This document shows positions 1-5,985 of a stretch of DNA of 8,406 bases, piece by piece (the first letter of the stretch is position 1; each line of letters begins with the position of its first letter). The stretch comes from Pseudoselenomonas ruminantium (lineage in GTDB: Bacteria > Bacillota > Negativicutes > Selenomonadales > Selenomonadaceae). The stretch spans positions 1 to 8,406 of the forward strand of contig DJYL01000026.1 in the NCBI GenBank assembly GCA_002448495.1, read 5' to 3'. The notes under the pieces were generated by a model, which ran no database searches, was not told the origin of the DNA, and saw only the letters and a program-made list of their open reading frames with translations. The position numbers and the translations under genes were made by a program.

Positions 1-1562
1 CCGATAGGCAGCGAACTGTTGCCGATAGGCGCCATAAGCTTTTTGAGTTCGGAGTCGAAGGCCAGTACATAATCCACAATCTTCTGTGCGCCCTTGTCGA
101 TATCCAGACGCTTGACCAGACGCGGGTCCTGCGTACAGATACCCATTGGGCATTTGCCGGTATTGCAGGAATTGCAGCGCCCCTGCTCATTGCCGACACA
201 ACCCAAGAGCTGAATGAGTACCTTGCCCACGAATACACCGTTAGCGCCCAGACACATGAGTTTGAAGGCATCTGCCGCCGCATTGCCGGTCATGCCGATA
301 CCGCCGCCGCCGTAGAGGGGAATCTGCCCCTGCAGGCCCTGCTTGACCGCCGCCAGATAGCAGTCACGAATCTTCGATACCACCGGATGTCCCGTATGGT
401 CGAGAGAAACCTCGTTCGCCGCACCGGTACCGCCCTGAATGCCATCGAGGAAGAAACCGCCGCAAATCTTATAGGGGTCACGCAGGAGGTTGTTGTATAC
501 CGATACGGAAGTTGCCGAAGCCGCGCACTTGATGCCAACCGGCACGCGGAAACCAAAGGCCGCATTCATGGACAGGTGCATTTTCTGTACCGATTCTTCA
601 ATGGAGTACAAGCCCTGATGGTTCGGCGGCGAAGCCAGGGTTGCCTTCGGTACACCACGAATAGCCTGTACGTGTTCGGCCACTTTCGCGCTGGGCAAGA
701 GACCGCCGTCGCCGGGTTTTGCCCCCTGACCGATTTTTATTAAGATACCTGCCGGGTCCGTGACCATATGCGGCATAGCCTTGATGATGCGGTTCCAGCC
801 AAAATGACCGGAAGCAATCTGGATAATGAAGTATTTGAGATACTCCGATTCCAACAGCTTAACCGGCATACCGCCTTCACCGGAGCTCATGCGCACCGGC
901 AGGCCGCATTTCTCATTGAGATAGCCGACAGCCAGCGCCACGGCCTCCCATGCGCGGGTGGACAGAGCACCAATGGACATATCGGAGAAAATCAGCGGAT
1001 AAATCCAGTCCACAGGCGGAGTCTTGGCTTTTTGCACCAATTTGCCGTCCTTTATCTCAAAGGGCAGGTCCTTAGCCGGCAGAACCCGGCCAAACGGAGC
1101 GCGGATATCGAAGGTATGACGGGCGGCATCCAAAGAAGGGTCCGTCATCTGCGAGATACGCCCCACCACAATGCTGTCCAGCGTGCGCTGGGCATTGAGA
1201 TTGGTGCGCCCGCCCCGCTTGATCGGGCCGTTATCCTTCGAGAGCAGGGTCTTGCGCGTATCTGCATTTCTTACCGGACGAATGGCATTATTGGGGCAGA
1301 TTTTTTCGCACATGCCACAGCCACGGCAGAAGTCCGTAAGGCTGGCTACCTGCTTGATGATGGGTCTTGCGATATGCGTATGTTTCGGTTCCGGCTGGCT
1401 GCCCTCAGAAACCGTCAGCGACTGCTTCTGCACCTCTACCTTGATGGCCTTGAAGGAACAACCAGCCACGCAGCTGCCGCACATGGTACAACGCTCTGCG
1501 TGATATTCGATTTTCCACGGCAGGTCATTGACGCCGATATCCTGTGTTTTTACTGCTTCCAT
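1..1562 (-). CDS. gltB: Glutamate synthase, FMN/Fe-S synthase subunit with N-terminal ferredoxin domain (3' end cut by window edge)
   Basis: Translation of this frame gives 520 residues and runs off the left edge, apparently close to the normal C-terminus. It should convert 2-oxoglutarate plus ammonia, supplied by the neighbouring amidotransferase, to glutamate in the cytoplasm. Residues 25-35 (CTMCGSCVAGC) and 79-90 (CRGCGMCEKICP) form a two-[4Fe-4S] ferredoxin module. The central glutamate-synthase barrel follows, with SSGEGGMP, IGQGAKPGDGG, a GIQGGTGAA loop and a GGGGIG phosphate-binding stretch near residues 428-433. Cysteines 463, 466, 471 and 476 lie in a CPMGICTQDP context that corresponds to the family's 3Fe-4S motif. 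The start is fixed by GGAGG seven bases before the ATG, inside the end of the upstream gene (13-nt overlap). The ferredoxin domain and ~520-residue size match the archaeal-type split enzyme, not the ~1500-residue fused GltB. The electron donor is not visible in the window. Confidence 0.93.
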   Translation of the reverse strand, partial: MEAVKTQDIGVNDLPWKIEYHAERCTMCGSCVAGCSFKAIKVEVQKQSLTVSEGSQPEPKHTHIARPIIKQVASLTDFCRGCGMCEKICPNNAIRPVRNADTRKTLLSKDNGPIKRGGRTNLNAQRTLDSIVVGRISQMTDPSLDAARHTFDIRAPFGRVLPAKDLPFEIKDGKLVQKAKTPPVDWIYPLIFSDMSIGALSTRAWEAVALAVGYLNEKCGLPVRMSSGEGGMPVKLLESEYLKYFIIQIASGHFGWNRIIKAMPHMVTDPAGILIKIGQGAKPGDGGLLPSAKVAEHVQAIRGVPKATLASPPNHQGLYSIEESVQKMHLSMNAAFGFRVPVGIKCAASATSVSVYNNLLRDPYKICGGFFLDGIQGGTGAANEVSLDHTGHPVVSKIRDCYLAAVKQGLQGQIPLYGGGGIGMTGNAAADAFKLMCLGANGVFVGKVLIQLLGCVGNEQGRCNSCNTGKCPMGICTQDPRLVKRLDIDKGAQKIVDYVLAFDSELKKLMAPIGNSSLPI

Positions 1563-2656
1563 CTCTGTACCTCCAGGTCATTGTCAATCACGACAATCTC
1601 ACGTTCATTGGGATAAATATCCTGCGACTGGTCACGGTTCGGCATGATTTCGTTGATGCCGCAAACCTCTGAGGAAATCGCCACCATGTTTTCATCACGG
1701 CCCACCACTACCGGACGCAGCTTCTTGGAATCACAGCAGGTAATCATACGGCAGTCCGGCAGCACGCCGATAACCGTATTCGGACCGTTGATTTCCAAGT
1801 TGGCCAGGGACTGACGTATGGCCACCAGCACATCCTTATCCTCACGCTGCTCGCATTCTTCAAAGGGCAGCGGCGTAATAACGTGCTTATAATAGGTAAG
1901 CGGCCATTTGAGCTCATGGTGCACATAGTGCAGGGTATTCAGGAAGCACTGGGAATCGGATTCAAAGCCGATATAGCCACGGTGCAGGGAAGACTGAAAT
2001 TCCTTGTTCTTCGTATAGAAGGTATTTTCGCCGTTAGCACAGAGCGTATAGCCCTGTAGGAAGAACGGATGCGCTGCATAGCGCACGATATCATAGTTCG
2101 TATTCTGACGGCACTGCGCCACGATGGATTTAGCCACGAGGCAGCCATTATCGTCCCAAAGATGGAAATAGGTCGCAATATCCGCTGGGTCGCCGATTTC
2201 CTTCAAGGTCAGCACATCCGGCCAGAAGGAATACACAAAACCGGCATTGTTCTCCGTGAGAATTTTGCGCAGAGCCAGCCGCGTATCGAGCAAGAGATTT
2301 TCCTTCTCCTCTTTACTCATATGACCAGCTTCTTCCGGATAGTCATAATTGCGGAAGATATAGTAGGGCATTGCCTTGATATCGAGTCCCGGACGCTTAT
2401 CCGGAACCGGAATCCACTCAGCCAACGGCACAAAGTTATGCGCATCCATATAGTCCTCAACCAACTGTGCACCACGCTGCGTGCAAGCCAATGAAAGCAG
2501 GGGCTTATCCTTGTAATTGGAGAAAATGCCATAGAGGTCCTGCATGACCATGGCAAAGCCCGAATTATCATGGCCTTCCTGCTGTGGCAGCATCAAATGA
2601 AGGGCCTTGGAGGGCTGAATAGGCACCTTGCTTTTTATCGAACCAATTCTGCACAT
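1550..2656 (-). CDS. Class II glutamine amidotransferase subunit of split glutamate synthase
   Basis: A 368-residue protein starting MCRIGSIKSK: removal of Met1 would expose Cys2, the N-terminal nucleophile of class II (Ntn) glutamine amidotransferases. Other family marks are EGHDNSGFA (residues 27-35, in place of the usual RGQDAAG), ANGEN (about 207-211, in place of HNGE) and GFESDSQCF (about 230-238). It should hydrolyse glutamine and pass ammonia to the FMN subunit encoded immediately downstream, with which it overlaps by 13 nt. The ATG has AAAGGAG eight bases upstream. In the fused GltB this domain is N-terminal and made with a propeptide; here it is a separate gene with Cys directly after Met. 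Class II amidotransferases also occur in PurF, AsnB and GlmS, but the adjacent synthase gene makes glutamate synthase by far the best reading. Confidence 0.92.
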   Translation of the reverse strand: MCRIGSIKSKVPIQPSKALHLMLPQQEGHDNSGFAMVMQDLYGIFSNYKDKPLLSLACTQRGAQLVEDYMDAHNFVPLAEWIPVPDKRPGLDIKAMPYYIFRNYDYPEEAGHMSKEEKENLLLDTRLALRKILTENNAGFVYSFWPDVLTLKEIGDPADIATYFHLWDDNGCLVAKSIVAQCRQNTNYDIVRYAAHPFFLQGYTLCANGENTFYTKNKEFQSSLHRGYIGFESDSQCFLNTLHYVHHELKWPLTYYKHVITPLPFEECEQREDKDVLVAIRQSLANLEINGPNTVIGVLPDCRMITCCDSKKLRPVVVGRDENMVAISSEVCGINEIMPNRDQSQDIYPNEREIVVIDNDLEVQRWKQ

Positions 2657-2737
2657 AACTGTCGCTCCTTTGCGAATGTATACAAAATATTACATATCTG
2701 TCCTTACTCGATGTATTTTTATTACAACGTAATTAAC

Positions 2738-2766
2738 ATTATAAGAATTTTGTAAACCTGTGTCAA
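2738..2766 (-). promoter_or_regulatory. Consensus sigma-A promoter of the glutamate synthase operon
   Basis: On the minus strand, TTGACA (2766-2761) and TATAAT (2743-2738) are both perfect hexamers separated by 17 bp. Transcription would start near 2731, giving a ~75-nt leader before the ATG at 2656. A promoter this strong suggests high expression unless it is repressed, or modulated by the dyad just upstream. Confidence 0.85.
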
Positions 2767-2775
2767 TAAGGCAAA

Positions 2776-2800
2776 AACTATAAATTATACATTTATAGTT
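2776..2800. promoter_or_regulatory. Perfect 10-bp inverted repeat upstream of the glutamate synthase promoter (candidate operator)
   Basis: AACTATAAAT (2776-2785) and ATTTATAGTT (2791-2800) are exact reverse complements around a 5-bp centre. The dyad centre is about 57 bp upstream of the predicted start point, ten bases beyond the -35 box. That position suits an activator such as a LysR-type protein (the family of Bacillus GltC). No regulator gene is next to it in the window, so the binding protein is unknown. In DNA this AT-rich, chance dyads are possible, but a perfect 10+10 arm is notable. Confidence 0.5.
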
Positions 2801-2923
2801 ACAATAACCCCTTATAAAACAGGTTTTAATAAGCATATTTATGTATTTTTATTCACAATAGAGTATATTTATAAATAAATACATTTACACTGTGACAAAT
2901 ATGTTATAGCAGACGAGGCACGA

Positions 2924-2959
2924 AAAAAGCGCTATGCACAGAAATACATAGCGCTTTTT
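2924..2959 (-). terminator. Rho-independent terminator, probably for the NYN-domain gene; symmetric enough to work both ways
   Basis: AAAAAGCGCTATG (2924-2936) pairs perfectly with CATAGCGCTTTTT (2947-2959) around a 10-nt loop. On the minus strand the stem ends in a six-T run, about 100 bp after the stop of the NYN gene. The plus-strand reading also ends in five T, so it could stop transcription from either side and insulate the glutamate synthase promoter. Confidence 0.8.
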
Positions 2960-2979
2960 CTATTATAATGCTTTTGTTA

Positions 2980-3018
2980 TGTTATGTATTTTTTTACGGT
3001 ATACAGGAATACATAACA
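2980..3018. repeat. Perfect 11-bp inverted repeat with 17-nt spacer
   Basis: TGTTATGTATT (2980-2990) is the exact reverse complement of AATACATAACA (3008-3018). It lies between the NYN stop codon and the terminator hairpin, so it could form an AT-rich stem in the 3' untranslated region or be a protein-binding dyad. There is no GC-rich stem, so it is not counted as a second terminator. Confidence 0.45.
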
Positions 3019-3042
3019 GGCCGCTGTCCTATCGGACAATCG

Positions 3043-3063
3043 ATAAGTATACATAATACTTAT
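3043..3063. repeat. 8-bp dyad overlapping the NYN-gene stop codon
   Basis: ATAAGTAT (3043-3050) and ATACTTAT (3056-3063) are exact complements around ACATA, and the right arm includes the TAA stop (3060-3062). It may be a weak hairpin at the mRNA 3' end. The length is near what chance allows in this AT-rich DNA. Confidence 0.3.
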
Positions 3064-4070
3064 TCGCCATCAACAAACGAATCCAGTTCTTCACTGTCAT
3101 AATAGACAGCCTTTTGACGGCATACCAAGCCCAATGAGCGATAAAAGGCATCATCCAAATTTCCCTTTTTAATGACTTTGAACGCAATCAAAAATGCCAT
3201 AAACACGGTATCCCGCATGCCATTAATAAAAGGAACCTCCACAATTTCACCATTAATTCCCGGCGCCAGAATCAGCTTCACCTGACTTTGACGTTTGGCC
3301 AGATAGTTATGCAGTTCCGAGGACAGATTGAGAAACAAGCGTTCACTAGTGCCCCCCCGCTGACTAAAGACCAACGAAAGCGCCTGTTTTTTGCTGCCGC
3401 TTTTCTTTTTCTTCTTTTTTCCAGCCGATAAAACATTGCTGACCGCCTTGCCTTTTCCCGGTGTCAGCGCATATGGCTCCATCACGTTGGCCGCAGGCAA
3501 TGTAACGGTCTGCTGATGCTTGTCCGGCCAAAGCTTACCAGGAAATTTAATCAGCTTTCTCGCCCCGGTCAGGAGTTTTTCCTGCCAGCTTTCTATCGGT
3601 CTGCCCAGCTGCTGGCCTACCAGCTTATCCAAATCAATCGTTTCCACAGCCGCTGATTCCCCGGGTTCAATCCGTTTAATGGTCTGTTTTAATCCATCTA
3701 CACCGCGTACTGCCGCCGCATAGATAATCAGTTTCTTCTTGCGTTCAGCAGCGAGATAAGCCAGCGGTGCAAAGTCCCTGTCGTTGGAGAATATAGCAAT
3801 TTTCTTTACCGAACGCCGCAGGCAAAGTTCCCGTGACCCCAGCATAACCAGCCAGGTATCAGCCGAATCCTTCCCCACCATACTGTTGACAATATGAAAC
3901 TTCGGCCCCTCCAGGCGCAAATACTCAAGCCCCGTCTTAGCCCGGTTCCCCACACAATAACATTCCCGCACCTTAAAATTCTGGCTCAGCCAAACATAAA
4001 GCGGCACGCCCCACTTCGGCGAAGCATTTTCCGCATCAATAAATACGACCAAATCCCCACTCAACGACAT
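3060..4070 (-). CDS. NYN (PIN-like) domain protein, putative ribonuclease, with unrecognised C-terminal domain
   Basis: A 336-residue protein. Residues 1-130 match the NYN/DUF88 (LabA-like) fold related to PIN nucleases: VVFIDAEN (8-15), VGKDSADTW (65-73) and FSNDRDFAPL (94-103) supply the acidic residues D12, D71, D97 and D99 expected to bind metal and cleave RNA. A charged linker with six consecutive lysines (about 218-223) leads to a ~100-residue C-terminal region (from LSLVFSQRGG) that I do not recognise. I chose the ATG at 4070, where the conserved fold begins; GGGGCGG lies just upstream. An open frame continues to a TTG at 4154, but it lacks a Shine-Dalgarno and overlaps a TATAAT. The gene stands alone, with a promoter before it and a terminator after it. 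RNase activity is inferred from conserved residues, and the RNA target is unknown. Confidence 0.82.
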   Translation of the reverse strand: MSLSGDLVVFIDAENASPKWGVPLYVWLSQNFKVRECYCVGNRAKTGLEYLRLEGPKFHIVNSMVGKDSADTWLVMLGSRELCLRRSVKKIAIFSNDRDFAPLAYLAAERKKKLIIYAAAVRGVDGLKQTIKRIEPGESAAVETIDLDKLVGQQLGRPIESWQEKLLTGARKLIKFPGKLWPDKHQQTVTLPAANVMEPYALTPGKGKAVSNVLSAGKKKKKKSGSKKQALSLVFSQRGGTSERLFLNLSSELHNYLAKRQSQVKLILAPGINGEIVEVPFINGMRDTVFMAFLIAFKVIKKGNLDDAFYRSLGLVCRQKAVYYDSEELDSFVDGE

Positions 4071-4124
4071 ACAACCGCCCCAATTTCCGGTTAGAATTTT
4101 TCTTAATATTCTATAGACATATTC

Positions 4125-4154
4125 ATTATACATCATCAAAGGACTACAAAACAA
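4125..4154 (-). promoter_or_regulatory. Probable promoter of the NYN-domain gene
   Basis: On the minus strand a perfect TATAAT (4130-4125) has TTGTTT (4154-4149) 18 bp upstream, which matches only half of the -35 consensus. The predicted start near 4118 gives a ~48-nt leader before the ATG at 4070. This supports the shorter start, since an upstream initiation codon would lie in or before the -10 box. Confidence 0.5.
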
Positions 4155-4215
4155 GCAATCCCCTATCCAAACGAACAGTCCCTATAACACCTAAAGGAAA
4201 ATCTTCTATAATACG

Positions 4216-4310
4216 AACTAAGCCCGAGGGAGCTGGCTGTATTTTTCCGCAGCGTTTGACAAGCCTGTCTAAGCGAAGGAAAAATATTGCCAGCTCCCTT
4301 GGGCGCCTTA
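4216..4310. repeat. Long-hairpin element, copy 1 (structured repeat or RNA)
   Basis: From AACTAAGCCCG (4216) to GGGCGCCTTA (4310). The left arm 4222-4248 pairs with 4278-4304 over ~27 positions with one mismatch and two G-T pairs. The apical part contains CGCAGC, then TTTGACAAGCCTGTCTA with an inner GACA/TGTC hairpin (4258-4261 with 4266-4269), then GCGAAG. A second copy with the same ends and apex lies 128 bp further right. Neither strand ends in a clear T run, so it is not a typical terminator. A TATAAT at 4207-4212 lies just before it on the plus strand but has no good -35. Strand and function are unknown; it could be a structured RNA, a REP-like interspersed palindrome, or an mRNA 3'-end stabiliser for the upstream peptidase operon. 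Confidence 0.75.
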
Positions 4311-4343
4311 TCACAACAATGTAAGCCTAAATCTATTGCCATA

Positions 4344-4438
4344 AACTAAGCCCGCGGGACTGTTGTTATGGTTTCGCAGCTTTTGACAAGCCTGTCTATG
4401 GCGAAGAAAACATAATAACAGCCCCGCGGGCGCCTTTA
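4344..4438. repeat. Long-hairpin element, copy 2 (structured repeat or RNA)
   Basis: From AACTAAGCCCG (4344) to GGGCGCCTTTA (4438). The left arm 4350-4375 pairs with 4406-4431 (26 positions, two mismatches, one G-T), starting GCCCGCGGG against CCCGCGGGC. The apical CGCAGCTTTTGACAAGCCTG and the following TCTA...GCGAAG are almost identical to copy 1. Most mid-stem positions differ from copy 1 on both arms while still pairing. It starts 25 bp past the peptidase stop codon on the minus strand, so it would be transcribed as the 3' end of the par operon unless a terminator intervenes. The rest of the gap 4071-4463 holds only the NYN promoter and a ~33-bp spacer between copies. Confidence 0.75.
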
Positions 4439-4463
4439 CGCTATGATGTTAACAAAACAAAAT

Positions 4464-5426
4464 TTAATGAAGATAGGCGGATGGATTAACCGCCTGTCCA
4501 TTAATCCGCACTTCATAATGCACATGCGGCCCCGTCGAAAATCCGGTACTGCCCATATAGGCGATTACCTGTCCCCGGCGCACATGCTGTCCGGCAGTTA
4601 CCGCCACCTGCATAGCATGACCATAACGGGTCATAATGCCGTTGCCGTGGTCGATATCCACCATATTGCCGTAGCCGCCATCATTCCAGCCGGCTACGCG
4701 CACAACACCATCTGCCGTTGCCAGAATCGGTGTTCCCATATCATTGGCAATATCAATGCCCGGATGGAAGTCCGAACCATTCCAGCGCAGACCATAAGGC
4801 GAGCTTACTACACCACGCGCCGGCCAAATGGCTGGCGTAGTGCCTCCAGGCAGATTAATGCTGACTGCCCCAAGTTCCTTCTGCCGCTGGCTGAGTTCTT
4901 CCTTCAATGCCGTAAGGGACTGGCGTCTGACCGCCAAGCCCTGCTCAACCAAGGCCAGTGTATCGCTGACATTTTGCACCGTAGGCGTGCTGATTGGCCC
5001 ACCCTGGCCATTATGCGTTTCCGGGTCAACACTTTGGTTGCCGTCACCATTGCTGGAATTATTTTCCTGCATGGGCTGTGCCCCGGACAAACGCCGAATA
5101 TCTTCTTCCAGCTTCTTGAGCTGGTTCATATCTTCCTGTAAGGCATTTGCCTTTTTGGCCAGCTGCAAAAGCTGTTCCTGTTGAATGCTGTTTACCTGCC
5201 GCAAATCCTCAATCTCTGCCGCACCATTGCGATTGACAAAAGTGCTGTACACCGCATAGCTGAACGCTCCGACAAAGAGCATTGCTCCGGCCAAAAGAGA
5301 AATCACACCGTATTTCAACAGCGCGCCCGGCAGACGAATCGTCTTCGTGTCGCCACCCTGTGGGGGGATAAATTTAATCGTATACTCCTCCGCAGCAGTC
5401 TTACTCTGTTCATTATCTGCTGACAT
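4464..5426 (-). CDS. Membrane-anchored M23 (LytM-type) peptidoglycan endopeptidase with coiled coil
   Basis: A 320-residue protein. A short cytoplasmic N-terminus is followed by one membrane helix (about residues 34-60, LLKYGVISLLAGAMLFVGAF). Two coiled-coil stretches (about 70-113 and 152-188) surround a low-complexity Asn/Gly/Ser-rich linker. A C-terminal M23 domain (about 205-320) has the complete zinc site: H221 and D225 in HPGID, H270 in RYGHA, and H301/H303 in GPHVHYE. With these residues intact it is predicted to be an active cell-wall peptidase facing the periplasm, not a degenerate EnvC-like activator, although the coiled-coil plus M23 layout resembles that group. The ATG has AAAGGAAGG upstream and begins 23 bp after the DUF4446 gene, so it is the last gene of the par operon. 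Function in division, sporulation or wall growth cannot be distinguished from sequence. Confidence 0.92.
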   Translation of the reverse strand: MSADNEQSKTAAEEYTIKFIPPQGGDTKTIRLPGALLKYGVISLLAGAMLFVGAFSYAVYSTFVNRNGAAEIEDLRQVNSIQQEQLLQLAKKANALQEDMNQLKKLEEDIRRLSGAQPMQENNSSNGDGNQSVDPETHNGQGGPISTPTVQNVSDTLALVEQGLAVRRQSLTALKEELSQRQKELGAVSINLPGGTTPAIWPARGVVSSPYGLRWNGSDFHPGIDIANDMGTPILATADGVVRVAGWNDGGYGNMVDIDHGNGIMTRYGHAMQVAVTAGQHVRRGQVIAYMGSTGFSTGPHVHYEVRINGQAVNPSAYLH

Positions 5427-5449
5427 TTGAGCCTTCCTTTCTCAAAAAA

Positions 5450-5959
5450 TCACTTTGCCTTGCTCATCGCTTCCTGCAAAGCCTGTTCTTCTTCTTTCGT
5501 CATCGGATAACTAGATTTGCCATCCTCAATGGGTTTGGCATAGCCGCGGGAATCCTCACGGCCAAAGATACTGGACAATACCACCCCATTGTTATGGGCA
5601 TCCAGCAGTGCCACGGCATAGCTGAGATCACTGCCCATGTCCTCAAAGGCGCGGAAACGCACCATACCTACACGGGTAACCGCCATTTGCAACAGTTCGT
5701 CTATACGATGATTTTCGGCATCCAGACGCTTATTTTCCTCTACCACATGACGTACTTCATCAATATGTCCCATGAGCAGCCGTTCCAAATTATCGCCGTC
5801 CACACCGCTCATCATCTTGCGGTAACGCTTCTTCATATAGCTGAGTGTCCATGCCTGCTTAATCATAATACATAGCATAATGGCCATAACTACAGCCATA
5901 ATCGCTACAATGAAGGGCATATTATCCGCCATAAGCTTCGTAAACAATTTCATATCCAT
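5450..5959 (-). CDS. DUF4446 family membrane-anchored protein
   Basis: A 169-residue protein of unknown function. It has one membrane helix (about residues 14-36, PFIVAIMAVVMAIMLCIMI), a basic segment KKRYRK, a helical, probably coiled-coil region (about 55-92), and a conserved C-terminal block with VRFRAFEDMGSDLSYAVALL and GVVLSSIFGREDSRGYAKPI. That block is the signature I recognise as DUF4446, a family commonly found directly after parB in Firmicutes. It starts 26 bp after the parB stop and ends 23 bp before the peptidase gene, so it is in the par operon. I chose the ATG at 5959; GGGGAG is about 14 bases upstream, which is longer than usual, so the Met two codons later is possible. A role linking the segregation machinery to the membrane is speculation from position. 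Confidence 0.85.
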   Translation of the reverse strand: MDMKLFTKLMADNMPFIVAIMAVVMAIMLCIMIKQAWTLSYMKKRYRKMMSGVDGDNLERLLMGHIDEVRHVVEENKRLDAENHRIDELLQMAVTRVGMVRFRAFEDMGSDLSYAVALLDAHNNGVVLSSIFGREDSRGYAKPIEDGKSSYPMTKEEEQALQEAMSKAK

Positions 5960-5985
5960 GCTAAATTCCCAAACTCCCCTATGAT

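Larger units (their letters stand above)
2677..3058. repeat. AT-rich intergenic region with dispersed ATACAT/ATGTAT words
   Basis: The 403-bp gap 2657-3059 has no credible gene on either strand. The word ATACAT or its complement ATGTAT, or a one-base variant, recurs near 2677 (palindrome TGTATACA), 2711, 2787, 2841, 2879, 2944, 2984, 3009 and 3049. Some copies make inverted pairs: 2841-2850 with 2877-2884 (imperfect), and 2980-2990 with 3008-3018 (perfect). This could be a cluster of binding sites, or just the result of base composition. Confidence 0.35.

Noticed and set aside
768..1616. 282-codon open frame on the plus strand, and smaller ones at 387-743 and 1171-1503
   Set aside because: They lie antisense to the glutamate synthase gene, whose translation carries clear Fe-S and FMN motifs. 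Their own products show no recognisable domain and they lack ribosome sites.
2886..2910. CRP/FNR-like site around CACTGTGACAAATATG
   Set aside because: Only the TGTGA half-site is present with no matching second half, and it is over 140 bp from the nearest promoter.
4071..4154. 28-residue N-terminal extension of the NYN protein from a TTG at 4154
   Set aside because: It has no Shine-Dalgarno, overlaps a promoter -10 box, and precedes the point where the conserved NYN fold starts.
4216..4438. Integron attC sites or CRISPR repeats as an explanation for the two hairpin elements
   Set aside because: The ends do not fit the attC core pattern (RYYYAAC ... GTTRRRY), no gene cassettes or integrase are present, and two 95-nt copies with divergent stems do not form a CRISPR array.
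4216..4438. Simple Rho-independent terminators
   Set aside because: The stems are long but neither strand has a T run after them, and the apical sequence is conserved, which a terminator does not need. A role in stopping or protecting transcripts is still possible.
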